A DNA stretch of 9,965 bases from an uncultured Acidimicrobiaceae bacterium (lineage in GTDB: Bacteria; Actinomycetota; Acidimicrobiia; Acidimicrobiales; Microtrichaceae): positions 1 through 9,965 of the forward strand of contig CALMLJ010000468.1 of the NCBI GenBank assembly GCA_937868025.1, in the 5' to 3' direction. The position numbers and the translations under genes were made by a program. Below, piece by piece: positions 5,174 through 9,965 of this stretch (the first letter of the stretch is position 1; the number at the start of each line of letters is the position of its first letter). The notes beneath the pieces are model-generated. The model saw only the letters and a program-made list of their open reading frames with translations. It had not been told where the DNA came from and made no database searches.

Positions 5174-6187
5174 TTGCAGCCCTTTTCGACCGATGACTCC
5201 GACGGAAGGGCGTGGACCGTCCCGCCACCCCCGCCGCCCAGGAAGCGGCGTCGATGGCTGTGGGGGTGTCTCCCCGCCCTGGTCATCGGCGTCGTGTTGC
5301 TCATCATCGCCGCGCTGCTCGTCGCCCGGCAGCAGGACGGGGCGATCGACCGCAGCCCCGACGGCACGGTGCTGCCGCCGAACACCGTGACGACCCCGGT
5401 GCCGGGCAGCACGGCCGTCACCTCGAGTTGTGCGATCACCCAAGGCCTGATCACCCGGGAATGTGCGGTGATCCTCCCGCCGGGCGTGCCCGAGGGAACC
5501 AAGCTGCCGGTGGTCTTCCTGCTGCACGGGCTCGGTGACGGCCCGGGCACGATTCGTGACGCCGGAGCGTGGACCGACGCCGTCCTCGCCAGAAGGTTCA
5601 TGCTCGTCACGCCGTCGGGCATCGCGAGCAGTTGGAACGCCGGTGACTGCTGCGGCATCGCCAAGGGCACCGGCATCGACGACACCAGCTACCTCGCGAC
5701 CCTGGTGGAGGAGATCGCCCGCCGGCCCGACGTCGACACCAGTCGCATGTACATGGCGGGGTTCTCGAACGGCGGCATGATGGCCTACCGGTTCGCGTGC
5801 GTCAGCGATCGGCTCGCGGGCATCGCCAGCGTCTCCGGCACCCGCGTGATCAACTGCCCACCGCGACAACCGCTCTCCATCCTGCACATCCACGGCACGG
5901 CCGACGACACCGTGCCCTACCAGGGCGGTGCCGGGCTGGTCGCGGCGATCATGGGAGTGAGCTTCCAACCGGTGCCCACGATGGCCGAACAGGTCGCTGC
6001 CGACGACAGCTGCACCGCACCGCCGAGCGACCGCACCGACGGCGACCTCACCTACGAGGAGTGGAACGGTTGCGGCGCCGGTTCGCGCGTCGAACTCATC
6101 ACGATCGCCAACTGGGGCCATCTGTGGCCGCTCACCGGCTCGCTCGACGCCACCGACGAGATCCTCTCGTTCTTCGGCATCAGCTAG
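5174..6187 (+). CDS. Membrane-anchored esterase, LpqC / PHB-depolymerase-like
   Basis: A 337-aa alpha/beta-hydrolase of the esterase/polyhydroxybutyrate depolymerase group (LpqC-like; feruloyl or short-chain ester hydrolases). A cytoplasmic tail with six prolines and basic residues (PPPPPPRKRRR) precedes one membrane helix (about 29-52), so the enzyme domain would sit outside the membrane. After a Thr/Pro linker come the oxyanion region LHGLGDG (118-124), SSWNAGDCCG, the nucleophile Ser198 in GFSNGGMMAY, Asp244 in HGTADDTVPY, and His316 in NWGHLWP. The TTG at 5174 is preferred because TACCAT lies 8 nt upstream. ATG 5135 is the alternative and adds 13 residues; the nearby ATGs at 5164 and 5191 are out of frame. 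The gene is divergent from fadE30 (112-nt gap), so a role in taking up ester substrates is possible but unproven. Confidence 0.85.
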   Translation: MQPFSTDDSDGRAWTVPPPPPPRKRRRWLWGCLPALVIGVVLLIIAALLVARQQDGAIDRSPDGTVLPPNTVTTPVPGSTAVTSSCAITQGLITRECAVILPPGVPEGTKLPVVFLLHGLGDGPGTIRDAGAWTDAVLARRFMLVTPSGIASSWNAGDCCGIAKGTGIDDTSYLATLVEEIARRPDVDTSRMYMAGFSNGGMMAYRFACVSDRLAGIASVSGTRVINCPPRQPLSILHIHGTADDTVPYQGGAGLVAAIMGVSFQPVPTMAEQVAADDSCTAPPSDRTDGDLTYEEWNGCGAGSRVELITIANWGHLWPLTGSLDATDEILSFFGIS

Positions 6188-6189
6188 CG

Positions 6190-6227
6190 CCGAGCCGCCG
6201 AGCCCCGAGCCGCCGAGGCGATCGGCG
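6190..6227. repeat. 13-nt direct repeat and small hairpin in a convergent gap
   Basis: CCGAGCCGCCGAG occurs at 6190-6202 and again at 6205-6217. The second copy runs into CGCCGA (6211-6216) paired with TCGGCG (6222-6227) around a 5-nt loop. This 46-nt gap separates two converging genes, so the hairpin may work as a weak bidirectional terminator. The repeat may be simple GC-rich slippage. Confidence 0.35.
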
Positions 6228-6233
6228 CGATGC

Positions 6234-7664
6234 TCAGCCGAGGTCGGACAGCGCGGCTCGGGCCGCGTGGAGGCCGCACATCCCGTGGACCCCGCCGCCA
6301 GGCGGTGTCGACGACGAGCACAGGTAGATACCCGGCATCGGGGTGCGCCACGGGTGGAGCGACAGCGTCGGCCGGGCGACGAACTGGCGGAGGTTCGCCA
6401 TGCCGCCGTTGATGTCGCCGCCGAGGTAGTTGGCATTGTGCGCCTGCATCGCGGCGGGGCTCATCACGTGGCGTTCGACGATGCGGTCGCGGAAGCCCGG
6501 AGCGAAGCGCTCGACCTGCGCCTCGATGCGGTCGGTCATGTCGACGGTCGACCCGTTGGGCACGTGGCAGTACGCCCACCCCGTCTCGGCGCCGGCAGGA
6601 GCGCGGCTCCGGTCGAACTGGCTCGTCTGCACGTACAGGACGTAGGGCCGTTCGGGATGGCGGCCGGCGATCACCTCGTCCTCGGCCTCCACGATCTCCT
6701 CCAGCGTCCCGCCGAGGTGCACCGTCGCGGTGCGGTGGAGGTCGGGGTTGGTCCACGGGACCGGCCCGTCGAGTGCCCAGTCGACTTTCCACACGCCCGG
6801 CCCGCGTCGGAACGACGTGAGCCGACGGCGGTAACGATCGGGCATCCGGTCGCCGCAGATCGCAACGAGTTGGGTCGGCGTGACATCGAAGATGGTTGCC
6901 CGCGACGGCGGGAGCTCGTCGAGCGAGCGGATGGGACGCCCGCACTCGACGGTGCCGCCGTGGGCCTCGAGCAGCGACACCAGCGCGTCGGCGATCGCCT
7001 GCGACCCGCCCTTCGCCATCGGCCAGCCCACGAGATGTCCGAGCAGGCCGAGCATCAGGCCGTACCCCGCGGTGATGGGCGACCGCAGCGACAGCATCGA
7101 GTGGGCGGCGAGCCCGGCGAGCAGCGCCTTGGCCTCGTCGGTCGAGAAGCGGGAGCGGGCGAGGCGATCGAGTGGCAGGATGCCGGCCAGCCCGTACCGT
7201 GCGAGCGCCACCGGTGCCGAGGGAAGCGACAGGGGCGACAGCAGCGAGTCGACCAGGTCCTGACGAACGAGTGGGGCGAGGAGGCGGCGGTAGGCGTCGC
7301 CGTCGGTGCCGAGACCCGCGACCGTCCGGTCGAGCGACGGGTACAGGAGCCCCGCCCGGCCGCCATCGAGCGGGTGGCCGGCGGCGATCTCGGGTTGGAC
7401 CCATTCGAGGCCGTGGTCCGCGAGCGGCAGGTTGCGCATCGCCTCGGACGCGACGCCGAGGGGATGGATCGCGGAACACACGTCGTGCACGAGACCCGGG
7501 CGGGTCAGCTCCGCCGAGCGCGTCCCGCCTCCGGGAGTGGGAGCGGCCTCGACCGCGAGCACGCGCCATCCGGCGCGAGCGAGGGTGACGGCGGCGACCA
7601 GCCCGTTGGGGCCGGTGCCCACGATGGTGGCGTCGTACTCGGTCGATCGGTGGGGCAGTGGCAT
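6234..7664 (-). CDS. FAD-dependent oxidoreductase, phytoene desaturase / PYROXD2-like
   Basis: A 476-aa FAD/NAD(P)-binding amine-oxidase-fold protein. The N-terminal Rossmann motif is IVGTGPNGLVAAVTLARAGW with GxGxxG at 16-21 and the ribose-binding Glu39 (AVEAA), followed by PTPGGGTRS. The C-terminus carries GIYLCSSSTPPGGGVHGMCG (445-464), the second FAD contact seen in CrtI-like enzymes and in the PYROXD2 group. There are no carotenoid genes in the window, so phytoene is an unlikely substrate; members of this group are mostly of unknown function. The start at 7664 is 9 nt after TAGCGT. The gene is convergent with the esterase (46-nt gap) and lies 26 nt after a small hypothetical gene on the same strand, but the promoter between them suggests independent transcription. 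Confidence 0.88.
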   Translation of the reverse strand: MPLPHRSTEYDATIVGTGPNGLVAAVTLARAGWRVLAVEAAPTPGGGTRSAELTRPGLVHDVCSAIHPLGVASEAMRNLPLADHGLEWVQPEIAAGHPLDGGRAGLLYPSLDRTVAGLGTDGDAYRRLLAPLVRQDLVDSLLSPLSLPSAPVALARYGLAGILPLDRLARSRFSTDEAKALLAGLAAHSMLSLRSPITAGYGLMLGLLGHLVGWPMAKGGSQAIADALVSLLEAHGGTVECGRPIRSLDELPPSRATIFDVTPTQLVAICGDRMPDRYRRRLTSFRRGPGVWKVDWALDGPVPWTNPDLHRTATVHLGGTLEEIVEAEDEVIAGRHPERPYVLYVQTSQFDRSRAPAGAETGWAYCHVPNGSTVDMTDRIEAQVERFAPGFRDRIVERHVMSPAAMQAHNANYLGGDINGGMANLRQFVARPTLSLHPWRTPMPGIYLCSSSTPPGGGVHGMCGLHAARAALSDLG

Positions 7665-7673
7665 CGCCGGGGG

Positions 7674-7679
7674 ACGCTA
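7674..7679 (-). promoter_or_regulatory. Candidate -10 element of the FAD oxidoreductase gene
   Basis: On the minus strand TAGCGT lies 9 nt before the ATG at 7664, within the 26-nt gap after the hypothetical gene. There is no Shine-Dalgarno sequence in the gap. The hexamer is identical to the one before the MFS gene. Confidence 0.45.
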
Positions 7680-7690
7680 CCCCGATCGGG

Positions 7691-8158
7691 TCAGCGTCGA
7701 AGCGGGGTGGGAGTGGGCGCACCGTCGTCGACCCGGGACGGCCGCCGATGACCGGTCGCCGTGAGGCCGGCGAGGTCGGAGATCGTGTTCTGCAGCTGGC
7801 GGACCGACGACGAGCCGGGGGCGAGCACCCCCGCGGCGGCGAGGAAGTTGACGTAGGTCAGGAGCGACTCGCCGAGGTGGGGAGGCATCGTGACGTGCTG
7901 GCGAAGGCACCAGTCCTCGGCGGTGCCGAACAGGAACGTGAGCACCGTGTTGGTGGTCCAGCGGTTGAACGGCCGGCCCTCGACGATCGCCTCGGCGTGC
8001 CGAGCCCCGAGGATGACCCCGATGGCATCGAGGTTGAGTGGTTGCCCGGCGGCGAGGGCCCAACGGGCGACCTCGCAGCGGAGGGCGCGCAGGGCCGGGT
8101 CGAGCGGGACGGACGAACGCGCCGTGCGGGCACTGCGGGAAGCGGTCTGCGTGGTCAT
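7691..8158 (-). CDS. Hypothetical protein, 155 aa, soluble and helical
   Basis: I do not recognise this protein. It has a Ser/Arg/Thr-rich basic head (residues 1-19), a probably helical core (about 20-132) and a basic Pro/Thr tail (TPTPLRR). The core includes LRCEVARWALAAGQPLNLDA, RPFNRWTTNTVLTFLFG, AEDWCLRQHVTMPP and SLLTYVNFLAAAGVLAPGS. Cysteines are at 28 and 84 and there are three tryptophans. There is no signal peptide, and the hydrophobic stretches are too short for a clear membrane segment. The start at 8158 is chosen because CATGAT lies 7 nt upstream, fitting the leaderless pattern; ATGs at 8167, 8170 and 8182 are alternatives. It sits between the NUDIX gene (43 nt upstream) and the FAD oxidoreductase (26 nt downstream), all on the minus strand. 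Core composition and codon use look like real coding sequence. Confidence 0.75.
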   Translation of the reverse strand: MTTQTASRSARTARSSVPLDPALRALRCEVARWALAAGQPLNLDAIGVILGARHAEAIVEGRPFNRWTTNTVLTFLFGTAEDWCLRQHVTMPPHLGESLLTYVNFLAAAGVLAPGSSSVRQLQNTISDLAGLTATGHRRPSRVDDGAPTPTPLRR

Positions 8159-8190
8159 GGTCCCCATCATGAGGGGACCCACTGACAGTG
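8159..8190. promoter_or_regulatory. Two inverted repeats upstream of the hypothetical gene
   Basis: GGTCCCC (8159-8165) and GGGGACC (8173-8179) are perfect arms around 7 nt, and CACTG-A-CAGTG (8180-8190) is a second inverted repeat directly beside them. On the minus strand CATGAT (8166-8171) lies inside the first repeat, 7 nt from the ATG at 8158, and could be its -10 element. The repeats could be operator half-sites or, less likely, a terminator for the NUDIX gene ending at 8202. Confidence 0.45.
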
Positions 8191-8201
8191 AGACTGCGCC
8201 G

Positions 8202-8750
8202 TCAGTCCGTGGGGACCTCGAGCAGCGGGCGAACGAGGGGAAGCACGAGCGCGATCGAGTCGGGGCAGCAGCGCTCCGACAAGATCAGCTCGTCCAGCTC
8301 GCCGAGCGTCACCCACCGGGCGTCGACCACCTCGCCGTCCGCGAACCGGACGTCGCCGGCGTGGCGGGCGAGGAAGACCTCGGCGACCGTCTTGACGTCC
8401 TCGTCGTCGTAGCGGCCGCCACCGAGGGCGACCACCGCGGCGTCGATGCCGAGCTCCTCGGCGAGCTCGCGACGGGCACCGTCCTCCCAGCTCTCGCCCA
8501 CGGCGGCCACCCCACCGGCGGCGATGTCCCACCGGCTCGGCCAGACGTCCTTCAGTGGACTCCGCTGATGGACGAGGAGCCGGTGGTCTGCGTCGACGAC
8601 CGCGATGAAGGTGGTCCGGTGGCGGAGTCGGGCCGCCCGCATCTCGGCGCGCGTCACCACCCGAAGGACTCGTCCGTCGGTGTCGACCTCCTCGACCAAC
8701 TCGTCGCCGGCGCCCGCCGACGCCCTCGGCCCAGCTCCGTCGTCGCCCAT
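8202..8750 (-). CDS. NUDIX hydrolase (YfcD/isopentenyl-isomerase-like branch)
   Basis: A 182-aa NUDIX protein that would hydrolyse a nucleoside diphosphate linked to another group; the true substrate is unknown. The Nudix box runs from Gly80 to Ile102 (GVAAVGESWEDGARRELAEE then LGI) and fits G-x5-E-x7-REU-x-EE-x-G-U exactly, including the metal-binding RELAEE. The lead-in HRTTFIAVVDADHRLLVHQRS and WPSRWDIAAGG is typical of the YfcD/Idi branch. The N-terminal VDTDGRVLRVVTRAEMRAARLRH segment is the short beta/linker region usual there. The start at 8750 has no Shine-Dalgarno but lies 7 nt after TACCGT. It is divergent from the aldo/keto reductase across only 20 bp, so the two genes may be controlled together. 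Confidence 0.93.
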   Translation of the reverse strand: MGDDGAGPRASAGAGDELVEEVDTDGRVLRVVTRAEMRAARLRHRTTFIAVVDADHRLLVHQRSPLKDVWPSRWDIAAGGVAAVGESWEDGARRELAEELGIDAAVVALGGGRYDDEDVKTVAEVFLARHAGDVRFADGEVVDARWVTLGELDELILSERCCPDSIALVLPLVRPLLEVPTD

Positions 8751-8770
8751 GCCGGGTACGGTAACCGCCG
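8751..8770. promoter_or_regulatory. Bidirectional promoter with overlapping -10 elements
   Basis: The whole gap between the divergent NUDIX and aldo/keto reductase start codons is 20 bp. Plus-strand TACGGT (8757-8762) is 8 nt before the ATG at 8771. Minus-strand TACCGT (8758-8763) is 7 nt before the ATG at 8750. The two hexamers share five base pairs in TACGGTA. Both transcripts would be leaderless and the two polymerases would compete for the same DNA. Confidence 0.6.
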
Positions 8771-9724
8771 ATGACCGATCCGAATGTCGATGCCGAGACC
8801 ACCGCTTCCCCCGACGATTCGGTGCCCTTCGCCGGGCTCGACATCGAGATCGGTCCGCTCGCGTACGGCACGGCGCGGCTCGGCGAGGCGACGCTCGACG
8901 CCGCCATCGACCGCATCGAGGCGGCCGTCGAGGCCGGCATGACGTTGATCGAGACGGCCGACGTGGCGGGGTTCGACCCGACCGAGGAGGACGCTGCGCA
9001 CGGGGGCGGGTTCGGCGCGGCGGAACAACGGCTCGGTGAGGTCTTCGCCGAGGTGCCCGAGCTGCGCGACCGGGTGGTGCTGTCGACCAAGGGTGGGGTG
9101 TTCCCGCCGCTCCCGTTCGACACGAGCGCCGATCACCTCCGGCAGGCATGCGACGCCTCGCTGTACCGTCTCGGCGTCGACGTGATCGACCTCTACCAGG
9201 TGCATCAACCGGACCTGCTGGCCCACCCCGGCGAGGTCGCCGAAGTGCTGACCGAGCTGCGCGAGGCGGGCAAGGTGCGTGAGGTGGGCGTCTGCAACCA
9301 CACGGCCTGGCAGACCCAGGCGCTGCAGTCGTTCCTCGACTTCCCGCTCGTGTCGGTGCAGGTTCCGCTCAACGCTGTCCGCCTGGGGTCGCTCACCGAC
9401 GGGACGCTCGATCTGGCGATGGAACTCGGGCTCACCCCGATCGCGTCGAGTCCCCTCGCCGGTGGCACCCTCGTCGGGGAGGCGACCAGCAAGAAGCTGC
9501 AGGCGGTGGCGGCCGTGTTCGACCGCATCGCGGCCGAACAGGGTGCGCCGCGGGTGGCGGTGGTGTTGTCGTGGTTGCTGCACCATCCCGCCGGTGTGGT
9601 GCCGATCGTGTCGACCTCGCGGGTCGCTCGGATTCGTCAGTGCGCCGAGGCCACCGAGGTGGGGTTCTCGCGCCAGCAGTGGTACGAGGTACTCGCTGCG
9701 TCGCGGGGCCAATCGTTGTTCTGA
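8771..9724 (+). CDS. Aldo/keto reductase family protein with altered catalytic residues
   Basis: A 317-aa (beta/alpha)8 protein of the aldo/keto reductase superfamily, similar in layout to YdhF-type members. Recognisable parts are GPLAYGTARLG (28-38), STKGGVF with the conserved Lys107, the LGVDVIDLYQVHQPD strand with His146, EVGVCNHT (171-178), the PIASSPLAGGTL segment, and the C-terminal cofactor-binding VPIVSTSRVARI. Where the family has D-x-A-D-x-Y-G, this protein has ETADVAGFD, so the catalytic Asp and Tyr positions are Glu61 and Ala66, followed by a longer acidic/Gly loop (67-83). Activity as a normal NADPH carbonyl reductase is therefore doubtful unless a Tyr elsewhere substitutes. The start at 8771 is supported by TACGGT 8 nt upstream. 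The gene is divergent from the NUDIX hydrolase; nothing shows the substrate. Confidence 0.88.
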   Translation: MTDPNVDAETTASPDDSVPFAGLDIEIGPLAYGTARLGEATLDAAIDRIEAAVEAGMTLIETADVAGFDPTEEDAAHGGGFGAAEQRLGEVFAEVPELRDRVVLSTKGGVFPPLPFDTSADHLRQACDASLYRLGVDVIDLYQVHQPDLLAHPGEVAEVLTELREAGKVREVGVCNHTAWQTQALQSFLDFPLVSVQVPLNAVRLGSLTDGTLDLAMELGLTPIASSPLAGGTLVGEATSKKLQAVAAVFDRIAAEQGAPRVAVVLSWLLHHPAGVVPIVSTSRVARIRQCAEATEVGFSRQQWYEVLAASRGQSLF

Positions 9725-9730
9725 TCGCTA

Positions 9731-9760
9731 TTCACATCATTTGGTGCAATTTGCTACCGT
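9731..9760 (+). promoter_or_regulatory. Promoter with -35 and extended -10 in an AT-rich patch
   Basis: TTCACA (9731-9736, five of six matches to TTGACA) is separated by 18 nt from TACCGT (9755-9760), which is preceded by TGC, an extended -10. The surrounding 40 bases are clearly richer in A and T than the rest of the window. It lies just after the aldo/keto reductase stop and points to the last gene. Confidence 0.6.
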
Positions 9761-9765
9761 TCTGG

Positions 9766-9834
9766 ATGACATCGTCACTCCGGGGGTCTCCCTGGATGGT
9801 CGTTGTCGACCGAACAGTCGGACCAAGATGGTGA
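9766..9834 (+). CDS. Possible 22-codon leader ORF
   Basis: ATG at 9766 lies 5 nt after the TACCGT -10 element and opens a 22-codon frame (MTSSLRGSPWMVVVDRTVGP, then RW) ending with TGA at 9832-9834, 4 nt before the next ATG. The transcript would start about at this ATG, so the ORF could be read leaderless and couple translation to the following gene. It has no cluster of one amino acid that would indicate attenuation. It may simply be untranslated leader. Confidence 0.3.
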   Translation: MTSSLRGSPWMVVVDRTVGPRW

Positions 9835-9838
9835 GCAC

Positions 9839-9965
9839 ATGGCGGCGCAGAAGATCCGGATCGAGATCGTCCCCTTCCCGGACCCGGAGGAGTCCGCCGC
9901 GCCCGAACCCGGATCGCCGCGCTCGGGGTTGACCCCGCTCACTGCGGATCCGGGCGCCGAGCCCG
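9839..9965 (+). CDS. Start of an unrecognised protein (cut by window edge)
   Basis: The frame from ATG 9839 stays open to the end of the window, giving 42 residues. It begins MAAQKIRIEIVPFPDPEES and continues as a Pro/Ala/Gly/Glu-rich, probably disordered stretch (APEPGSPRSG, LTPLTADPGAEP). There is no signal peptide or membrane segment in the visible part. GGTGAG lies 4 nt upstream and overlaps the stop codon of the small leader ORF. A strong promoter lies about 80 nt upstream. The family cannot be judged from this fragment. Confidence 0.55.
   Translation, partial: MAAQKIRIEIVPFPDPEESAAPEPGSPRSGLTPLTADPGAEP

Noticed and set aside
5062..5685. N-terminal extension of the FadE30 frame up to 5685
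   Set aside because: It would add about 208 residues of low-complexity sequence antisense to the esterase. The family N-terminus and the TACGAT hexamer both place the start at 5061.
5159..6436. 425-codon open frame on the minus strand opposite the esterase
   Set aside because: It is a shadow of the esterase, whose Ser-Asp-His triad is intact. It has Arg/Asp/Gly-rich composition and crosses the end of the convergent gene.
6267..7751. 494-codon open frame on the plus strand opposite the FAD oxidoreductase
   Set aside because: The minus strand encodes clear FAD-binding motifs. The plus frame is Arg/Ala/Gly-rich without any recognisable domain, and it overlaps two minus-strand genes.
8654..9712. 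352-codon minus-strand frame opposite the aldo/keto reductase
   Set aside because: It is antisense to a recognisable aldo/keto reductase and overlaps the NUDIX N-terminus. It has no motif of its own.
1..9965. CRISPR arrays, tRNA or rRNA genes, transposases, att sites
   Set aside because: No regularly spaced repeats, no tRNA-like cloverleaf with CCA/T-loop signature, and no transposase or integrase motif were seen on either strand.

Overview
The window is about 70% GC and densely coded, with short intergenic gaps and a recurring TANNNT hexamer 7-9 bases before start codons. This is a high-GC actinobacterium. The protein set (FadE30, IpdF, FadA3-type thiolase, HtdZ-like hydratase, many leaderless starts) would fit an Acidimicrobiia/Ilumatobacter-like marine or soil lineage, but that placement is inference. 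No RNA gene, CRISPR array, insertion sequence or phage gene is visible.

Left part (1-5061): all genes lie on the minus strand. Reading in the direction of transcription they are a FadE30-type acyl-CoA dehydrogenase, an IpdF-type short-chain dehydrogenase, two tandem paralogous lipoproteins of unknown function, a MaoC/HtdZ-like hot-dog hydratase, a FadA3-type thiolase, and the start of an MFS transporter that runs off the left edge. fadE30-ipdF has the same order as in the mycobacterial cholesterol C/D-ring locus and is preceded by a perfect 8+3+8 inverted repeat filling the promoter spacer. The lipoproteins and hydratase form a tight unit (8-nt overlap, 5-nt gap) that probably has its own promoter. 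The thiolase has a separate promoter carrying a 16-bp perfect palindrome. Together the four enzymes supply dehydrogenation, hydration, alcohol oxidation and thiolysis of acyl-CoA substrates, probably steroid or fatty acid derived.

Middle (5174-7664): a membrane-anchored LpqC/PHB-depolymerase-like esterase (plus strand, probable TTG start) is divergent from fadE30. It converges on a phytoene-desaturase/PYROXD2-like FAD oxidoreductase on the minus strand.

Right part (7691-9965): a small uncharacterised protein and a NUDIX hydrolase (both minus), then an aldo/keto reductase (plus) divergent from the NUDIX gene across only 20 bp. Those 20 bp appear to hold two -10 elements that overlap on opposite strands. 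The aldo/keto reductase lacks the usual catalytic Asp and Tyr at the aligned positions. After it comes an AT-rich promoter, a possible 22-codon leader ORF, and the beginning of an unrecognised gene cut by the right edge.

I see no clear new multi-gene system. The best leads are the promoter architecture, the operator-like palindromes, the twin lipoproteins with two fixed cysteines beside acyl-CoA enzymes, and the aldo/keto reductase with altered catalytic residues.
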